64,000 bases of DNA from Caulobacteraceae bacterium (GTDB lineage: Bacteria > Pseudomonadota > Alphaproteobacteria > Caulobacterales > Caulobacteraceae), in NCBI GenBank assembly GCA_947476325.1, contig CANJPZ010000002.1, positions 248,001-312,000 of the forward strand, given 5' to 3'. Positions 36,646 to 46,506 of this stretch are shown here, one piece after another; the first letter of the stretch is position 1, and each line of letters starts with the position of its first letter. Under the pieces are notes generated by a model, which was not told where the DNA came from, did no database searches, and saw nothing but the letters and a program-made list of their open reading frames with translations. Made by a program: the position numbers and the translations under genes.

Positions 36646-39264
36646 ATGACCAAATTGATGCTTATCGACGCCGCCCACGCCGAAGAAACGCGTGTGGTGG
36701 TTACGGACGGAAATCAGGTTGAGGAATTTGATTTCGAAAGCCAGGCCCGCAAACAACTTCGCGGCAATATCTATCTGGCCAAGGTTTCCCGCGTAGAACC
36801 CAGTCTGCAGGCCGCGTTCATCGAGTACGGCGGCAATCGGCACGGTTTCCTCGCCTTCTCGGAAATTCACCCGGACTACTACCAGATCCCGCTCGCCGAC
36901 CGCGAAGCGCTGATGCGCGAGGCCGCAGAGGATCACGACGACGACCATGCGCCGCATGAGGCCGGCGAACCCAGCGACTCAGACTCGGAAGACGAGGTCG
37001 AGGAAGAAGTCGCCCGCCATCGCCGCCGCCTGATGCGCCGCTACAAGATCCAGGACGTGGTCAAGCGCCGGCAGATCATGCTGGTTCAGGTCGTCAAGGA
37101 AGAGCGCGGCAACAAGGGCGCGGCCCTGACCACCTACCTGTCGCTGGCCGGCCGCTATGGCGTGCTGATGCCCAATACGGCGCGTGGCGGCGGCATCAGC
37201 CGCAAGATCACCACCGCCACCGATCGCAAGCGCCTGAAGACCATCGTGCAGGGCCTGGACGTGCCGGACGGCATGGGCCTGATCATCCGCACTGCGGGCG
37301 CCAAGCGCACCAAGCTCGAGATCCAGCGAGACTATGAATACCTGATCCGCGCCTGGGACGGCATTCGCGAAACCACCATGAATTCCATCGCCCCGGCCCA
37401 GATCTATGCCGAGGAAGACCTGGTCAAACGCGCCATCCGCGACATGTACGACAAGGAGATGGACGGGATCATCGTCGAGGGCGCCAGGGGCTTCAAGGAC
37501 GCGCGCGACTTCATGCGCCAGCTGATGCCGACCCACGCCAAGAAGATCAGCCAGCACCTCGACCCGACCCCGCTGTTCGTCAAATACCGGATCGAGGATC
37601 ACCTTTCCCAGATCTATTCACCGACCGTGCCCCTGCGCTCGGGCGGCTATCTGGTGATCAACCAGACCGAGGCGCTGGTCGCCATCGACGTCAACTCAGG
37701 CCGCTCGACACGTGAGCGAAACATCGAAACCACCGCGCTGAAGACAAATCTTGAGGCCGCCGCCGAAGCTTGCCGCCAGCTGCGCCTGCGCGACCTGGCC
37801 GGCCTGATCGTCATCGACTTCATCGATATGGACGAGCCCAAGAACAATCGGGCCGTCGAAAAGGTGCTGAAGGACGGCCTGTCACTGGACCGGGCCCGCG
37901 TCCAGATGGGCAAGATTTCGATGTTCGGCCTGATGGAAATCTCCCGTCAGCGCCGCCGCACCGGCGTGCTCGAAGGCACCACCCACGTTTGCGAGCACTG
38001 CGGCGGCACCGGACGGGTTCGCACGGCCGAATCCAGCGCCCTGTCAGCGCTGCGGGCGGTCGAACTGGAGGCTGTCAAAGGCGGCCCCGGCGCAGTCGTG
38101 CTGCGGGTTTCCAGGGCCGTAGGCCTCTACATTCTCAATGAAAAGCGCGCCTATCTCGAACGCCTGGACCGGGCCCACGACTTCTTCGTCACGGTAGTGA
38201 TCGACGACGCGGTCGCGCCGGCTGAACATGCCATCGAGCGCACCCCACTGGGTGAAGGCGTGCAGCGCCCGGCCCGTGAAGTTTACCGAGTCCCCGATGA
38301 GGTTCCCGAAGTCGATGACTACGTCGATCCGGACCTGGACGAGGAAGAGGAAGAGGAAGACGAGGAAGTCGTCGAACTCGAGGACGAGGAAGACGCCGAA
38401 GACAACGAAGGCAGAACCCGCGAGACCTCGGACGATGGCGCGCGACGTGATGGCGGCCGGGGCCGCCGCCGCCGGCGCGGCGGTCGGGGCCGCGACGAGC
38501 CTCGCGCCGCCGAGACCTCGACGGATGATGAAGACGAGTCCGAAGAGGGCGATGACTCGCCCTCGAATGACGCCACCCATGAAGACGACGGTCAGGGCGG
38601 CCGTCGCCGTCGCCGTCGCGGTCGCCGGGGCGGCCGCCGGGTGCGTGAAGACGTGGCGCCGAACGAGCCCTACGGCTGGGCCCGCATGCGGGCGCCGGAT
38701 GGCGATCCTTACGTCTGGCTTGATCCTGCCGACGTTCTGAAACCCGGTGATGGCCCGGTGGCGCAAGCCCCCCGACCCGCGCCTCAGGCCGCTCAGGCGC
38801 CTGTCGCCGCCCGTGGTCAGGGAGACGATGTCTGGGTCGAACTGCCCCCCAAGGAAGATCGCCCGCCCCGTTCGCGTTCGCGTCGCGGCCGTGGACGTGA
38901 TCGCGACCGCAGCCGGGGCGAGCCCAATCTGCAGGACGCCGCTGAAGACGCAGCACCGCAACCCGTTGAATACGCCACCCCCGCGCCCGACCCGGTTGTC
39001 GAGGAGGCTCCCGTTGCTACCTCCGAGCCGGAAGTCGTCACGGAAATCGCCCCCCCGGCCAAACCCAAGGGCCGATCAAGGGCAAAGGCCAAGCCGGAAG
39101 CGGAAGCTGCGACAGAAACAACGCCTGCTCCTGTTCCTGCCCCCGCGCCGGAACCCGCCGCCGTCGCAGCCAAGCCTCGCAAGGCCGCGGCTCCGTCCGA
39201 GCCCGATCCGGCTGAAATCGTCGCGCCGCCCGTGAGTCCCAAACGCGGATGGTGGCGCAGGTAG
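36646..39264 (+). CDS. rne: Ribonuclease E
   Basis: An 872-residue endoribonuclease and degradosome scaffold. The S1 RNA-binding domain (~35-150) has a large acidic insertion (DDDHAPHEAGEPSDSDSEDEVEEEV, ~98-125). The 5' sensor and DNase I-like domains follow. Catalytic Asp residues are in VAIDVNSGRST and VIDFIDMDEP, and the Zn-link is CEHCGGTG. The C-terminal third is low complexity: Glu-rich runs (~565-590), Arg-rich tracts for RNA binding, then Pro/Ala. It ends KRGWWRR, the GWW PNPase-docking motif known in Caulobacter RNase E. A regulatory leader lies upstream. Confidence 0.97.
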   Translation: MTKLMLIDAAHAEETRVVVTDGNQVEEFDFESQARKQLRGNIYLAKVSRVEPSLQAAFIEYGGNRHGFLAFSEIHPDYYQIPLADREALMREAAEDHDDDHAPHEAGEPSDSDSEDEVEEEVARHRRRLMRRYKIQDVVKRRQIMLVQVVKEERGNKGAALTTYLSLAGRYGVLMPNTARGGGISRKITTATDRKRLKTIVQGLDVPDGMGLIIRTAGAKRTKLEIQRDYEYLIRAWDGIRETTMNSIAPAQIYAEEDLVKRAIRDMYDKEMDGIIVEGARGFKDARDFMRQLMPTHAKKISQHLDPTPLFVKYRIEDHLSQIYSPTVPLRSGGYLVINQTEALVAIDVNSGRSTRERNIETTALKTNLEAAAEACRQLRLRDLAGLIVIDFIDMDEPKNNRAVEKVLKDGLSLDRARVQMGKISMFGLMEISRQRRRTGVLEGTTHVCEHCGGTGRVRTAESSALSALRAVELEAVKGGPGAVVLRVSRAVGLYILNEKRAYLERLDRAHDFFVTVVIDDAVAPAEHAIERTPLGEGVQRPAREVYRVPDEVPEVDDYVDPDLDEEEEEEDEEVVELEDEEDAEDNEGRTRETSDDGARRDGGRGRRRRRGGRGRDEPRAAETSTDDEDESEEGDDSPSNDATHEDDGQGGRRRRRRGRRGGRRVREDVAPNEPYGWARMRAPDGDPYVWLDPADVLKPGDGPVAQAPRPAPQAAQAPVAARGQGDDVWVELPPKEDRPPRSRSRRGRGRDRDRSRGEPNLQDAAEDAAPQPVEYATPAPDPVVEEAPVATSEPEVVTEIAPPAKPKGRSRAKAKPEAEAATETTPAPVPAPAPEPAAVAAKPRKAAAPSEPDPAEIVAPPVSPKRGWWRR

Positions 39265-39342
39265 CCGAGAAATATTAGGGTCGCCTTCAATGGGCCTTTT
39301 TGTTTCACGATTCCTGTCGCGTCGACGAAGGAGCAGAACGCC

Positions 39343-40764
39343 ATGCCAGGCCCGGACAAGCGAAATCTCGTCAAGCTGACGAGTCGGGTTGTTCGTTCAG
39401 GCCTGGCGGCGACGCTGGCGCTGAGCCTGAACGCGCCCGCGCTTCACGCCCAGGAAAGCCAGCCGCGCAACGGCCCCTCGCTGATCCGAGATTCCGAGAT
39501 CGAGGCCATTCTGCGGGCCGACGCGGCCCCTATTTTCCGCGCCGCGGGTCTGCAGTCCGACAATGTCCACATCTACCTCGTCAATGATCGTGAACTGAAC
39601 GCCTTCGTGGCCGGGGGGCAGAACCTGTTCCTCAATACCGGCCTGATCATGAAGACCAAGACACCCAACGAACTGATGGGGGTCATCGCTCACGAAACCG
39701 GTCACATCGCCGACGGCCACCTGGCCAGGAACGATGAAGGCTCACGCGCCGCCATGGCGACCCAGCTGGTCACCATGGGCCTGGGCATGGTCGCGGCTTT
39801 CGCGGGCGGGGATCCGGGCGCGGCGGCGGCGCTAGTCTACAGCGCCGAGGAATTTGGCGCGCTGCAGTACTTCACCTTCACCCGCGTGCAGGAAGCTTCC
39901 GCCGACCAGGCCGGCGCGCGTTTTCTGGAAACGGCTGGGCTCTCCGGCAAGGGCTTGGTCGATTTCTTTAATAACTTCAAATATGAAGAAGTCTTTGCTA
40001 ATGCAAAACGGGACAAGTTCTTCCAGAGCCATCCCCTGACCGCCGTGCGGATTGACGCCCTCAAATCGCGGGTCGAAGCCGCTCCGCATTACGGGGTGGT
40101 CGATACCCCCGAAGCCATCGCCCAGCACGCGATCATGATCGCCAAGCTCAAGGCCTTCATCAACTATCCCGTTGAGACCTATCGCGACTATCCCGAGACC
40201 GACACCAGCTTCCCGGCCCGTTACGCCCGCGCCATTGCGCACTACAAGGACCTGGAACCGGACAAGGCGGTTGAACTGCTCGACGCCCTGGCGGTGGACT
40301 ACCCGACCGATCCCTACATCTTTGAATTCAAGGGTCAGGTGCTGTTTGAGGCCGGACGATCCGTTGAAGCCGAACCGGCGTTACGCAAGGCGGTACAGTT
40401 GGCGCCTGACCAGTCCCTGCTCCGCATGGCCCTGGGCCAGACCCTGCTGGCCAACGGCAACAAGGCCGAAGGCAACATCAAGGAAGCCATCACCAACCTG
40501 CAGCGTACCGTGGCTCTGGAGCATGACAACGCCCTGGCCTGGAAGCTCATGGCTGAAGCCTATGAACGCGACGGCAATCCGGCTATGGCACGGCTGGCGT
40601 CGGCCGAAGAGAAATTCGTTGAGGGGCAGATGGGCGACGCTCGCAGCTTCGGGTATCGCGCGCGGGAGCTCCTGGCAGAAGGCACGCCGGAATACCGCCG
40701 GGCCAGCGACATCATCAACGCTGCTGAAGTGACTGCACTGCAAAGACGGGGACGCGGCGGGTGA
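39343..40764 (+). CDS. M48 family metalloprotease with TPR repeats (BepA-like)
   Basis: A 473-residue periplasmic protease. A signal peptide (TSRVVRSGLAATLALSLNAPALHAQ) precedes the M48 catalytic domain, with H117-E-T-G-H121 as zinc and catalytic site and the third ligand in QEASADQAG. A hydrophobic loop (TMGLGMVAAFAGGDPGAAAALVY) follows the active site. The C-terminal third (~285-470) is made of tetratricopeptide repeats (PDKAVELLDALAVDYPTDPYIFEFKGQVLFE...). This matches BepA/YfgC, an outer-membrane-protein quality-control protease. An AAGGAG site precedes the ATG. Its stop overlaps the next gene's GTG start. Confidence 0.92.
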   Translation: MPGPDKRNLVKLTSRVVRSGLAATLALSLNAPALHAQESQPRNGPSLIRDSEIEAILRADAAPIFRAAGLQSDNVHIYLVNDRELNAFVAGGQNLFLNTGLIMKTKTPNELMGVIAHETGHIADGHLARNDEGSRAAMATQLVTMGLGMVAAFAGGDPGAAAALVYSAEEFGALQYFTFTRVQEASADQAGARFLETAGLSGKGLVDFFNNFKYEEVFANAKRDKFFQSHPLTAVRIDALKSRVEAAPHYGVVDTPEAIAQHAIMIAKLKAFINYPVETYRDYPETDTSFPARYARAIAHYKDLEPDKAVELLDALAVDYPTDPYIFEFKGQVLFEAGRSVEAEPALRKAVQLAPDQSLLRMALGQTLLANGNKAEGNIKEAITNLQRTVALEHDNALAWKLMAEAYERDGNPAMARLASAEEKFVEGQMGDARSFGYRARELLAEGTPEYRRASDIINAAEVTALQRRGRGG

Positions 40765-41495
40765 CACGGACGATACGGGCCATGCGAGGCTCGACGATTA
40801 CCCTGGCCATGGCCGCCGTTCTGCTGGCCGGTGGCTGTCAGAAGGCTTCTGACGCCGTGTTCGACGCGCGCGTGCGGGCCTACCTCCTGCAGCATCCCGA
40901 AGTGATCGAGGAAGCCGTCAACAAGCTGAATGAAAACAAGGCCAGGGACGAGGCCGCCAAGGCTCGTGACGCCATCGCTCGTAGCCGCGACGCGATTGAG
41001 CGCGATCCGCGCGACTTTGTCGCCAATCCGAACGGCAAGATCACGGTCACTGAGTTCTACGACTACAACTGCACCTACTGCAAAGCCGCAGCACCGCAGA
41101 TCCTGGCCCTGATCGCCGCAAACCCGGATGTCCGTTTCGTCTTCAAGGAATACCCGATCTTCGGCGGCGACTCTGACCGAGCCGCCGCCCTGGCCCTGGC
41201 CGCCAAAAGCCGCGGAAAATACCTGGCGCTCTATCAGCAGTTCTTCGCCGCCAAGGCCCACCTGGACCTGCCGGAAATGGAACGGGTCATGGTCACGCAA
41301 GGTCTTGATCCGGCGGCCATGGAACGCGACGGTAGCTCCGATGCGATCCGCAAGCACCTGAGCGATACCCACGACCTGGCCGGCCGACTCGGCATCAACG
41401 GCACACCGTCCTTTGTTATCGACGGCGCTCTGCTGGCCGGTGCCGACATCGAGGCGCTCAAGCGCGCAATCACCGAGGCCCGCCGGAAGGCCTAG
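40761..41495 (+). CDS. DsbA-family thiol oxidoreductase lipoprotein
   Basis: A ~244-residue thioredoxin-fold protein of the DsbA/ScsC/BdbD type. The N-terminus has a lipoprotein signal with lipobox LLAGGC, then a helical region (~30-80, [29 protein letters not shown]). The oxidoreductase domain follows, with C104-T-Y-C107 and cis-proline in [11 protein letters not shown]. It acts on periplasmic disulfides. The GTG at 40761 overlaps the upstream stop (GTGA), suggesting coupling; an ATG at 40782 is the alternative and still leaves the lipobox. It is convergent with thiG, overlapping by 4 bases. Confidence 0.9.
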   Translation: MTRTIRAMRGSTITLAMAAVLLAGGCQKASDAVFDARVRAYLLQHPEVIEEAVNKLNENKARDEAAKARDAIARSRDAIERDPRDFVANPNGKITVTEFYDYNCTYCKAAAPQILALIAANPDVRFVFKEYPIFGGDSDRAAALALAAKSRGKYLALYQQFFAAKAHLDLPEMERVMVTQGLDPAAMERDGSSDAIRKHLSDTHDLAGRLGINGTPSFVIDGALLAGADIEALKRAITEARRKA

Positions 41496-42265
41496 ATCAG
41501 TCCGCCAAGCGGCGAGGACGGATCGGCATAGAGTTTTGGGGCCATCCGGCCGGCCATATAAGCCTGCCGTCCTGCAAGTACCGCATGTTTCATGGCGCTG
41601 GCCATCAGGACCGGATCCTTCGCCCCGGCAATGGCGGTGTTCATCAGCACGGCGTCGCAGCCCAGTTCCATGGCGATGACGGCGTCCGAAGCCGTACCGA
41701 CGCCGGCGTCGACTAGCACGGGCACCCTGGCCTGCTCGATGATCAGACGGATGTTGACCCGGTTCTGGATGCCCAGACCTGAGCCGATCGGCGCTGCTGC
41801 CGGCATGATGGCCGATGCTCCCGCCTCTTCCAGTTTCTTGGCGAAGACGACGTCGTCGGTGCAATAGACCATGACGTCAAAGCCCTCGGCGACCAGCAGC
41901 TTGAGCGCGCGCAAGGTTTCTTCCATATCCGGATAGAGGTGGACGGTGTTCGAGAGCACTTCCAGCTTGACCAGGCTCCAGCCGCCTGCCTCACGCGCCA
42001 ACCGCAGTGTGCGCACCGCCTCCTCGCCGGTGAAGCACCCCGCTGTATTGGGCAGATAAGTGAACTCGTCGGGCTTGACGAAATCCGCCAGCATCGGCTG
42101 GCTGGGGTCGGACAGATTGACGCGCCGCAGGGCGACCGTCACGATTTCGGCGCCGGACGCCTTCGCGGCCGCTGCGTTGAGGGCATAGTCCTTGTACTTG
42201 CCCGTCCCGATGATCAGCCGGGAGGAAAAGGTGCGTCCCGCGACGCTCCAGGTGTCTTCGGTCAT
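41492..42265 (-). CDS. thiG: Thiazole synthase ThiG
   Basis: A 257-residue ThiG that forms the thiazole ring of thiamine from deoxyxylulose phosphate, dehydroglycine and sulfur carried by ThiS. The barrel motifs are [12 protein letters not shown] near residue 16, [36 protein letters not shown] and [28 protein letters not shown]. The catalytic Lys is in the VKLEV strand. It starts 3 bases after the thiS stop. Only the end of a thiamine pathway is present here; no TPP riboswitch is seen upstream. Confidence 0.96.
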   Translation of the reverse strand: MTEDTWSVAGRTFSSRLIIGTGKYKDYALNAAAAKASGAEIVTVALRRVNLSDPSQPMLADFVKPDEFTYLPNTAGCFTGEEAVRTLRLAREAGGWSLVKLEVLSNTVHLYPDMEETLRALKLLVAEGFDVMVYCTDDVVFAKKLEEAGASAIMPAAAPIGSGLGIQNRVNIRLIIEQARVPVLVDAGVGTASDAVIAMELGCDAVLMNTAIAGAKDPVLMASAMKHAVLAGRQAYMAGRMAPKLYADPSSPLGGLI

Positions 42266-42268
42266 GGC

Positions 42269-42469
42269 TCAGCCTCCCCCGATGAAGTGAACGATTTCAA
42301 TCCGGTCGCCGTCAGACAGGCGGGCCTGGGCATAGATGGACCGGGGGACAATCTCGAGATTGCGTTCGACCGCGACCTTGCGGGCGTCCAGGCCCAGGGC
42401 GGCGACCAGGGCGGCGATATCGCCGACCGCGTCAAATACCCTGTTCTCGCCGTTGATCGTCAGTCTCAT
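42269..42469 (-). CDS. thiS: Sulfur carrier protein ThiS
   Basis: A 66-residue ubiquitin-fold sulfur carrier ending in Gly-Gly-Gly (VHFIGGG), the C-terminus that is thiocarboxylated and delivers sulfur to ThiG. The start MRLTINGEN at 42469 gives the family's usual length; a longer frame to 42565 is not real. It is co-transcribed with thiG. It lies ~150 bases from the divergent accB; that spacer contains no recognisable riboswitch. Confidence 0.93.
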   Translation of the reverse strand: MRLTINGENRVFDAVGDIAALVAALGLDARKVAVERNLEIVPRSIYAQARLSDGDRIEIVHFIGGG

Positions 42470-42621
42470 GGTCCTCAACCTTGCTACAGCGCTTGTTAGC
42501 CCGGCGGCCTGACGATACAAGGGCGCCTTGGAGGAAAATGGGGTCAAGGCCCGGACAATGAACACCGCCGCCGGAACAGACGCGGCATCCCAGTCGGCTT
42601 AACAGCAAGGTTTCCTTTTCT

Positions 42622-43119
42622 ATGCCCGATCCCAAAGCCACGGACGCCCAGATTGAGGCGGACCCCGTGATCGACACGCGTCTCGTGCGCAAACTGGCCG
42701 GCATCCTCACCGCGACCGGTCTGACCGAGATCGAAGTTGAGCAGGGAGCCCTGAGGATCAGGGTGGCCCGTCAGGCCAGCCAGATCACCATGGCCGCTCC
42801 GCTTCCCGTCGCCCACGCGCCCGCCCACGTTGCTGCTGCTGCGCCCGTCGCCGCCGCAGATGCGCCTGCCGCCGCCCCCGCACGGGGCGAGCCGGTCAAG
42901 TCGCCGATGGTCGGCACCACCTATCTGTCGCCGCAACCCGGCGCCGAGCCCTTCGTCAAGGTCGGTGACAAGGTCACGGCCGGCCAGACGATCCTGATCG
43001 TCGAGGCTATGAAGACCATGAACCCGATCCCCGCGCCACGCAGCGGCACGGTGCTGCAGGTGCTCGTGACGGACGGTCAGCCGGTCGAATTCGGCGAGCC
43101 GCTCCTGGTTCTGGAATAG
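42622..43119 (+). CDS. accB: Biotin carboxyl carrier protein AccB
   Basis: A 165-residue BCCP of acetyl-CoA carboxylase, the first step of fatty-acid synthesis. The N-terminal ~45 residues help bind AccC. An Ala/Pro-rich linker (~70-95) follows, then the biotinyl domain with EAMKTMN and the biotinylated Lys131. [27 protein letters not shown] is the family domain entry. It is followed after 10 bases by accC in the usual accBC operon. The protein binds biotin only after modification by BirA, not found in this window. Confidence 0.96.
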   Translation: MPDPKATDAQIEADPVIDTRLVRKLAGILTATGLTEIEVEQGALRIRVARQASQITMAAPLPVAHAPAHVAAAAPVAAADAPAAAPARGEPVKSPMVGTTYLSPQPGAEPFVKVGDKVTAGQTILIVEAMKTMNPIPAPRSGTVLQVLVTDGQPVEFGEPLLVLE

Positions 43120-43129
43120 GCGCGCCCGG

Positions 43130-44485
43130 GTGTTTGAAAAAATCCTGATCGCCAACCGGGGCGAGATCGCGCTCCGCATTCACCGGGCGTGCAAGGAGAT
43201 GGGCATCGCCACGGTTGCCGTCCACTCCGAAGCTGACGCCGGCGCCATGTGGGTTCGCCTGGCGGACGAAAGTGTCTGCATTGGCCCCGCCGCGGCTTCA
43301 AAGAGCTATCTCAACATCCCTTCCATCCTGGCGGCTGCCGAGATCACCGGCGCACAGGCTATCCACCCCGGATACGGTTTCCTCTCCGAAAACGCCCGCT
43401 TTGCCGAGATCGTTGAGGCCCACGGCCTGACCTTTATCGGCCCCAAGGCCGACCACATCCGGATGATGGGTGACAAGATCACCGCCAAGGTGGTGGCCAA
43501 GGGCGCCGGAATTCCTTGCGTTCCCGGCTCCGACGGCGCGCTTGAAACCAAAGAAGAGGCCATCGCCGCAGCGGCCGGCATCGGCTTTCCGGTGCTGATC
43601 AAGGCCGCGGCCGGTGGCGGCGGGCGCGGCATGCGCGTGGCTGCAACCGCCGATGACCTGCTCGAAGCCGTAACTGCCGCGCGCAACGAAGCCAGGTCGG
43701 CCTTTGGCAACGACGCGGTCTACATGGAGCGCTATCTCCAGACTCCGCGACACATCGAAATCCAGGTCATCGCTGACGCCTTCGGTAATGTGGTGCATCT
43801 GGGCGAGCGCGATTGTTCGCTGCAGCGTCGTCACCAGAAAATGCTTGAAGAGGCCCCCTCGCCCGCCCTCGACGCCAGGGGCCGCGACGCCATTGGCAAG
43901 ATCGTCGTCGATGCGATCAAAAAGATCGGCTACCTGGGCGTCGGCACGGTCGAGTTCCTGTGGGAAAATGGCGAGTTCTTCTTCATCGAGATGAACACCC
44001 GCCTTCAGGTGGAGCACCCGATCACCGAGGCTATCACCGGCATCGATATCGTTCGCGAGCAGATCCAGATCGCCGCCGGTCTGCCGCTGTCCTTCACCCA
44101 GAAGGACGTGGTCTTCGAAGGCCACGCCATCGAGTGCCGGATAAACGCCGAAAACCCGCGCACCTTCACGCCGTCGCCCGGAATGGTCACCGACTTCCAT
44201 GCCCCCGGCGGGCTTGGCGTGCGCCTCGATAGCGCGCTCTACACCGGCTATGTCATGCCGCCCTACTACGACAGCCTGGCAGGCAAGCTGATTGTCCACG
44301 GCCGTGACCGGGCCGAATGCATCGCCCGCCTGCGCCGCTCGCTGGGCGAGATGGTGGTCGGCGGAATCGAGACCACCATTCCCCTGTTCCAGGACCTGCT
44401 GGTTCAGCCGGACATCCTGTCGGGCGCCTACAACATCCACTGGCTTGAAAAGTGGATCGCCGCGGAGGCTGCCGCCGCGCCGTGA
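43130..44485 (+). CDS. accC: Biotin carboxylase AccC
   Basis: A 451-residue biotin carboxylase that carboxylates BCCP-biotin with bicarbonate and ATP. The GTG start gives [22 protein letters not shown], exactly the family N-terminus. The ATP-grasp region shows [17 protein letters not shown] near residue 155 and [12 protein letters not shown] near 227. The catalytic [16 protein letters not shown] is near 285. [15 protein letters not shown] and the C-terminal [11 protein letters not shown] region are normal. It is the second gene of accBC; its TGA overlaps the GTG of aat. Confidence 0.97.
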   Translation: MFEKILIANRGEIALRIHRACKEMGIATVAVHSEADAGAMWVRLADESVCIGPAAASKSYLNIPSILAAAEITGAQAIHPGYGFLSENARFAEIVEAHGLTFIGPKADHIRMMGDKITAKVVAKGAGIPCVPGSDGALETKEEAIAAAAGIGFPVLIKAAAGGGGRGMRVAATADDLLEAVTAARNEARSAFGNDAVYMERYLQTPRHIEIQVIADAFGNVVHLGERDCSLQRRHQKMLEEAPSPALDARGRDAIGKIVVDAIKKIGYLGVGTVEFLWENGEFFFIEMNTRLQVEHPITEAITGIDIVREQIQIAAGLPLSFTQKDVVFEGHAIECRINAENPRTFTPSPGMVTDFHAPGGLGVRLDSALYTGYVMPPYYDSLAGKLIVHGRDRAECIARLRRSLGEMVVGGIETTIPLFQDLLVQPDILSGAYNIHWLEKWIAAEAAAAP

Positions 44486-45087
44486 CGGGCCTTACCGCCG
44501 ATGATCTGATCGAATGCTACCGCCGGGGTGTCTTTCCCATGGGCGAGGCCCGGGACGACCCCCAGATCATGATCGTCGAGCCACGTTTGAGAGGTATCAT
44601 CGATCCGGCCACGTTTCATGTGCCGCGGAGGCTGGCCCGCCTTGTGCGTTCGAACGACTTTCAGATCACCGTCGACCAGGCCTTTGACGAGGTGGTCGCT
44701 GCCTGCGCGGCCGAAACCAGTGATCGGGCAGAGACGTGGATCAACCAACCTATCCGGGCGCTTTATGGCGAACTGTATCGGCGCGGCGCGGCCCACAGCA
44801 TCGAGGTACGCAAGGATGGGGTTCTGGTAGGCGGTCTCTACGGGGTTACGCTTGGGGGAGCCTTCTTTGGCGAGAGCATGTTCTCAACGGCGACCGACGC
44901 CAGCAAGGTTGCGCTGGTTCAGCTGGTCGCCCGTATGAAGCGCGGCGGATACGTCCTGCTCGACTGTCAGTTCAAGACGCCTCATCTGTCCCAGTTCGGT
45001 ACGCAGGAAATTCCCCAGGCGGACTACCTGTCGATCTTGAAAGAGGCCTTGAAGTCCAGCGGTGATTTCGGGGCGGCAGACCCTTAA
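44482..45087 (+). CDS. aat: Leucyl/phenylalanyl-tRNA-protein transferase Aat
   Basis: A 201-residue Aat that adds Leu or Phe to proteins with N-terminal Lys or Arg, marking them for ClpS-ClpAP degradation (N-end rule). Signatures are [14 protein letters not shown] (~residue 8), [24 protein letters not shown] and [36 protein letters not shown] is the C-terminal hallmark. The GTG start at 44482 overlaps the accC stop, so it is translationally coupled to accBC. The ATG at 44452 is in frame but lies inside accC without family support. Confidence 0.93.
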   Translation: MTGLTADDLIECYRRGVFPMGEARDDPQIMIVEPRLRGIIDPATFHVPRRLARLVRSNDFQITVDQAFDEVVAACAAETSDRAETWINQPIRALYGELYRRGAAHSIEVRKDGVLVGGLYGVTLGGAFFGESMFSTATDASKVALVQLVARMKRGGYVLLDCQFKTPHLSQFGTQEIPQADYLSILKEALKSSGDFGAADP

Positions 45088-45881
45088 CCCTGCGGCGGGG
45101 GACCGCTGCCCAGCGCGGCGTCGATGAGTTCGCCCGCAAAAGCATTGTCGTCCCTGACTGACCTCCTGAAGGGGATGCCGCGCCGCCAGGCTTCGGGCGC
45201 TTCGGGATGGATCCCGGACAGCACCACAAAGCCCTTGCCGTATGCGCCCTGCGCAACGGCGGGCGTGCCGTCGGGATATCGGGCGACCACATCACCCCAG
45301 CCGCTCAGGTCCGGGCCGTCTTCCCAATACTGGTCGAGGGCCCTTCCCTGCGCGTCGGTGACTAAGACGGCGGCTTTCCGAACGCCCCGTGCTTCAGCGC
45401 TGTAGAATCGGAATCGAACGCCGGAGGTGAGATTCACGCTGTTGAAGACGGAATCGCTGGCGAAGAAGGCACCGGCGCACAGGCCAAGATAGTTCATGCC
45501 CTCATCGACCGCCTGGCGAATATTGGCCGTGGCGGTGGTGGTGACGCTGTTGCCGATGTCGATGAAATTGCCACCGGGAACGATGAGCAGGCGGTAGGAG
45601 CGCAGCTGCGCGACATCAAGCCGGTTCAGCTGATCGGAATCGGCGATCGCGTAGGCAAGACCGCGCCGATCCAGCACCGCCTCGACGGCCGCAACGTCAC
45701 GGGGCGATGTCCCTTTTCCCTCAAACAACAGAACGGGCGCAAAGGCGCCTGGCAAGCTGGCGCCATGATGCGGCAAACCGTTCCAGTCCAGACGGTCGTG
45801 ACAGCCGGCCAGAGCAAGACAGAAAAAGATGATGATCTTCGGCAAGGATCTGAATTGGCCAGAACCGAAGGAAGCCGGCAT
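45084..45881 (-). CDS. BPL_N-domain (glutamine amidotransferase-like) lipoprotein
   Basis: A 265-residue protein with an N-terminal lipoprotein signal (IIIFFCLALAGC). It is followed by a biotin-protein-ligase N-terminal domain (PF09825-type), a class I amidotransferase-like fold. LLIVPGGNFIDIGNSV and MNYLGLCAGAFFASDSV supply the expected loop and nucleophile Cys (~residue 135). FVVLSGIHPEAPEAW carries a candidate catalytic His/Glu. The role in exported form is unknown; the name refers to fold, not to biotin ligation. It overlaps the convergent aat gene by 4 bases. Confidence 0.82.
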   Translation of the reverse strand: MPASFGSGQFRSLPKIIIFFCLALAGCHDRLDWNGLPHHGASLPGAFAPVLLFEGKGTSPRDVAAVEAVLDRRGLAYAIADSDQLNRLDVAQLRSYRLLIVPGGNFIDIGNSVTTTATANIRQAVDEGMNYLGLCAGAFFASDSVFNSVNLTSGVRFRFYSAEARGVRKAAVLVTDAQGRALDQYWEDGPDLSGWGDVVARYPDGTPAVAQGAYGKGFVVLSGIHPEAPEAWRRGIPFRRSVRDDNAFAGELIDAALGSGPPPQG

Positions 45882-45889
45882 GGGCGCAG

Positions 45890-46498
45890 CTAGGGAGCGG
45901 TTTTCGGAGGTGAAGCCGGCTTCGGCGCCGCGGCGACGGGTGGCGGCGCATCGGTCCTGCAGGAGACCAGCCAGGCGTCATAGACCGGGTGCTCGATCGG
46001 CGAGACACTGGGCGAGGACGCATACATCCAGCCTTTGAAAACTGATTTTCGCGCCGGCTTTGCGCGCCCGGCCGGCGTGGGCGGCTGAGAATCAACTTCC
46101 ATGTGGGCGATGAAGTCCTGGTCCAGTTCGCCCGGCGCGGTCGCCTCGCAGGCATGCAGGGTGAAAATCAGTGACTTGTACTGAACCGGACGATCAAGAC
46201 GCACTTCGAAACGGTTGGTCTCGGTGGTGATTTTGTCGACCACCTGGACAACGGCGATCGGGAATCGCGCGCGCGAAGTTGGAACCGGCGCCTTGGGCGC
46301 AGCCTTGGGAGCTTCAGGTGCGGCCTCGATCTTCAGAGGCGCCGCTGGCGGGGGCGGACCCGCGGGGGTCTCCGTCGCCTTGGAGCCTTCGATCGGTCCC
46401 GGCGGCGTTTCCTGCGGGATGCCCGGTTGGGCCAGCGCAACACTCGCGCAGGTGCCCAGCGCCGCGAGCGCAACAATCAGTCGCTCGGCTGGGCGCAT
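45890..46498 (-). CDS. DUF2155 family exported protein
   Basis: A 202-residue exported protein with a signal peptide (RLIVALAALGTCASVALAQ). A proline/alanine-rich linker (~25-80) precedes the conserved DUF2155 domain (~85-185). Family features include AVVQVVDKITTETNRFEVRLDRPVQYKSLIFTLHACEA and KSVFKGWMYASSPSVSPIEHPVYDAWLVSC. A GTG three bases upstream is also in frame. DUF2155 proteins are alphaproteobacterial and usually sit beside NDUFA12, as here; their function is not established. Two Cys in the domain (HAC, VSC) could form a disulfide. Confidence 0.9.
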   Translation of the reverse strand: MRPAERLIVALAALGTCASVALAQPGIPQETPPGPIEGSKATETPAGPPPPAAPLKIEAAPEAPKAAPKAPVPTSRARFPIAVVQVVDKITTETNRFEVRLDRPVQYKSLIFTLHACEATAPGELDQDFIAHMEVDSQPPTPAGRAKPARKSVFKGWMYASSPSVSPIEHPVYDAWLVSCRTDAPPPVAAAPKPASPPKTAP

Positions 46499-46506
46499 CA
46501 CGCCGC

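Noticed and set aside
42470..42621. A TPP riboswitch before thiS-thiG
   Set aside because: No CTGAGA-type conserved block or matching helix is present.
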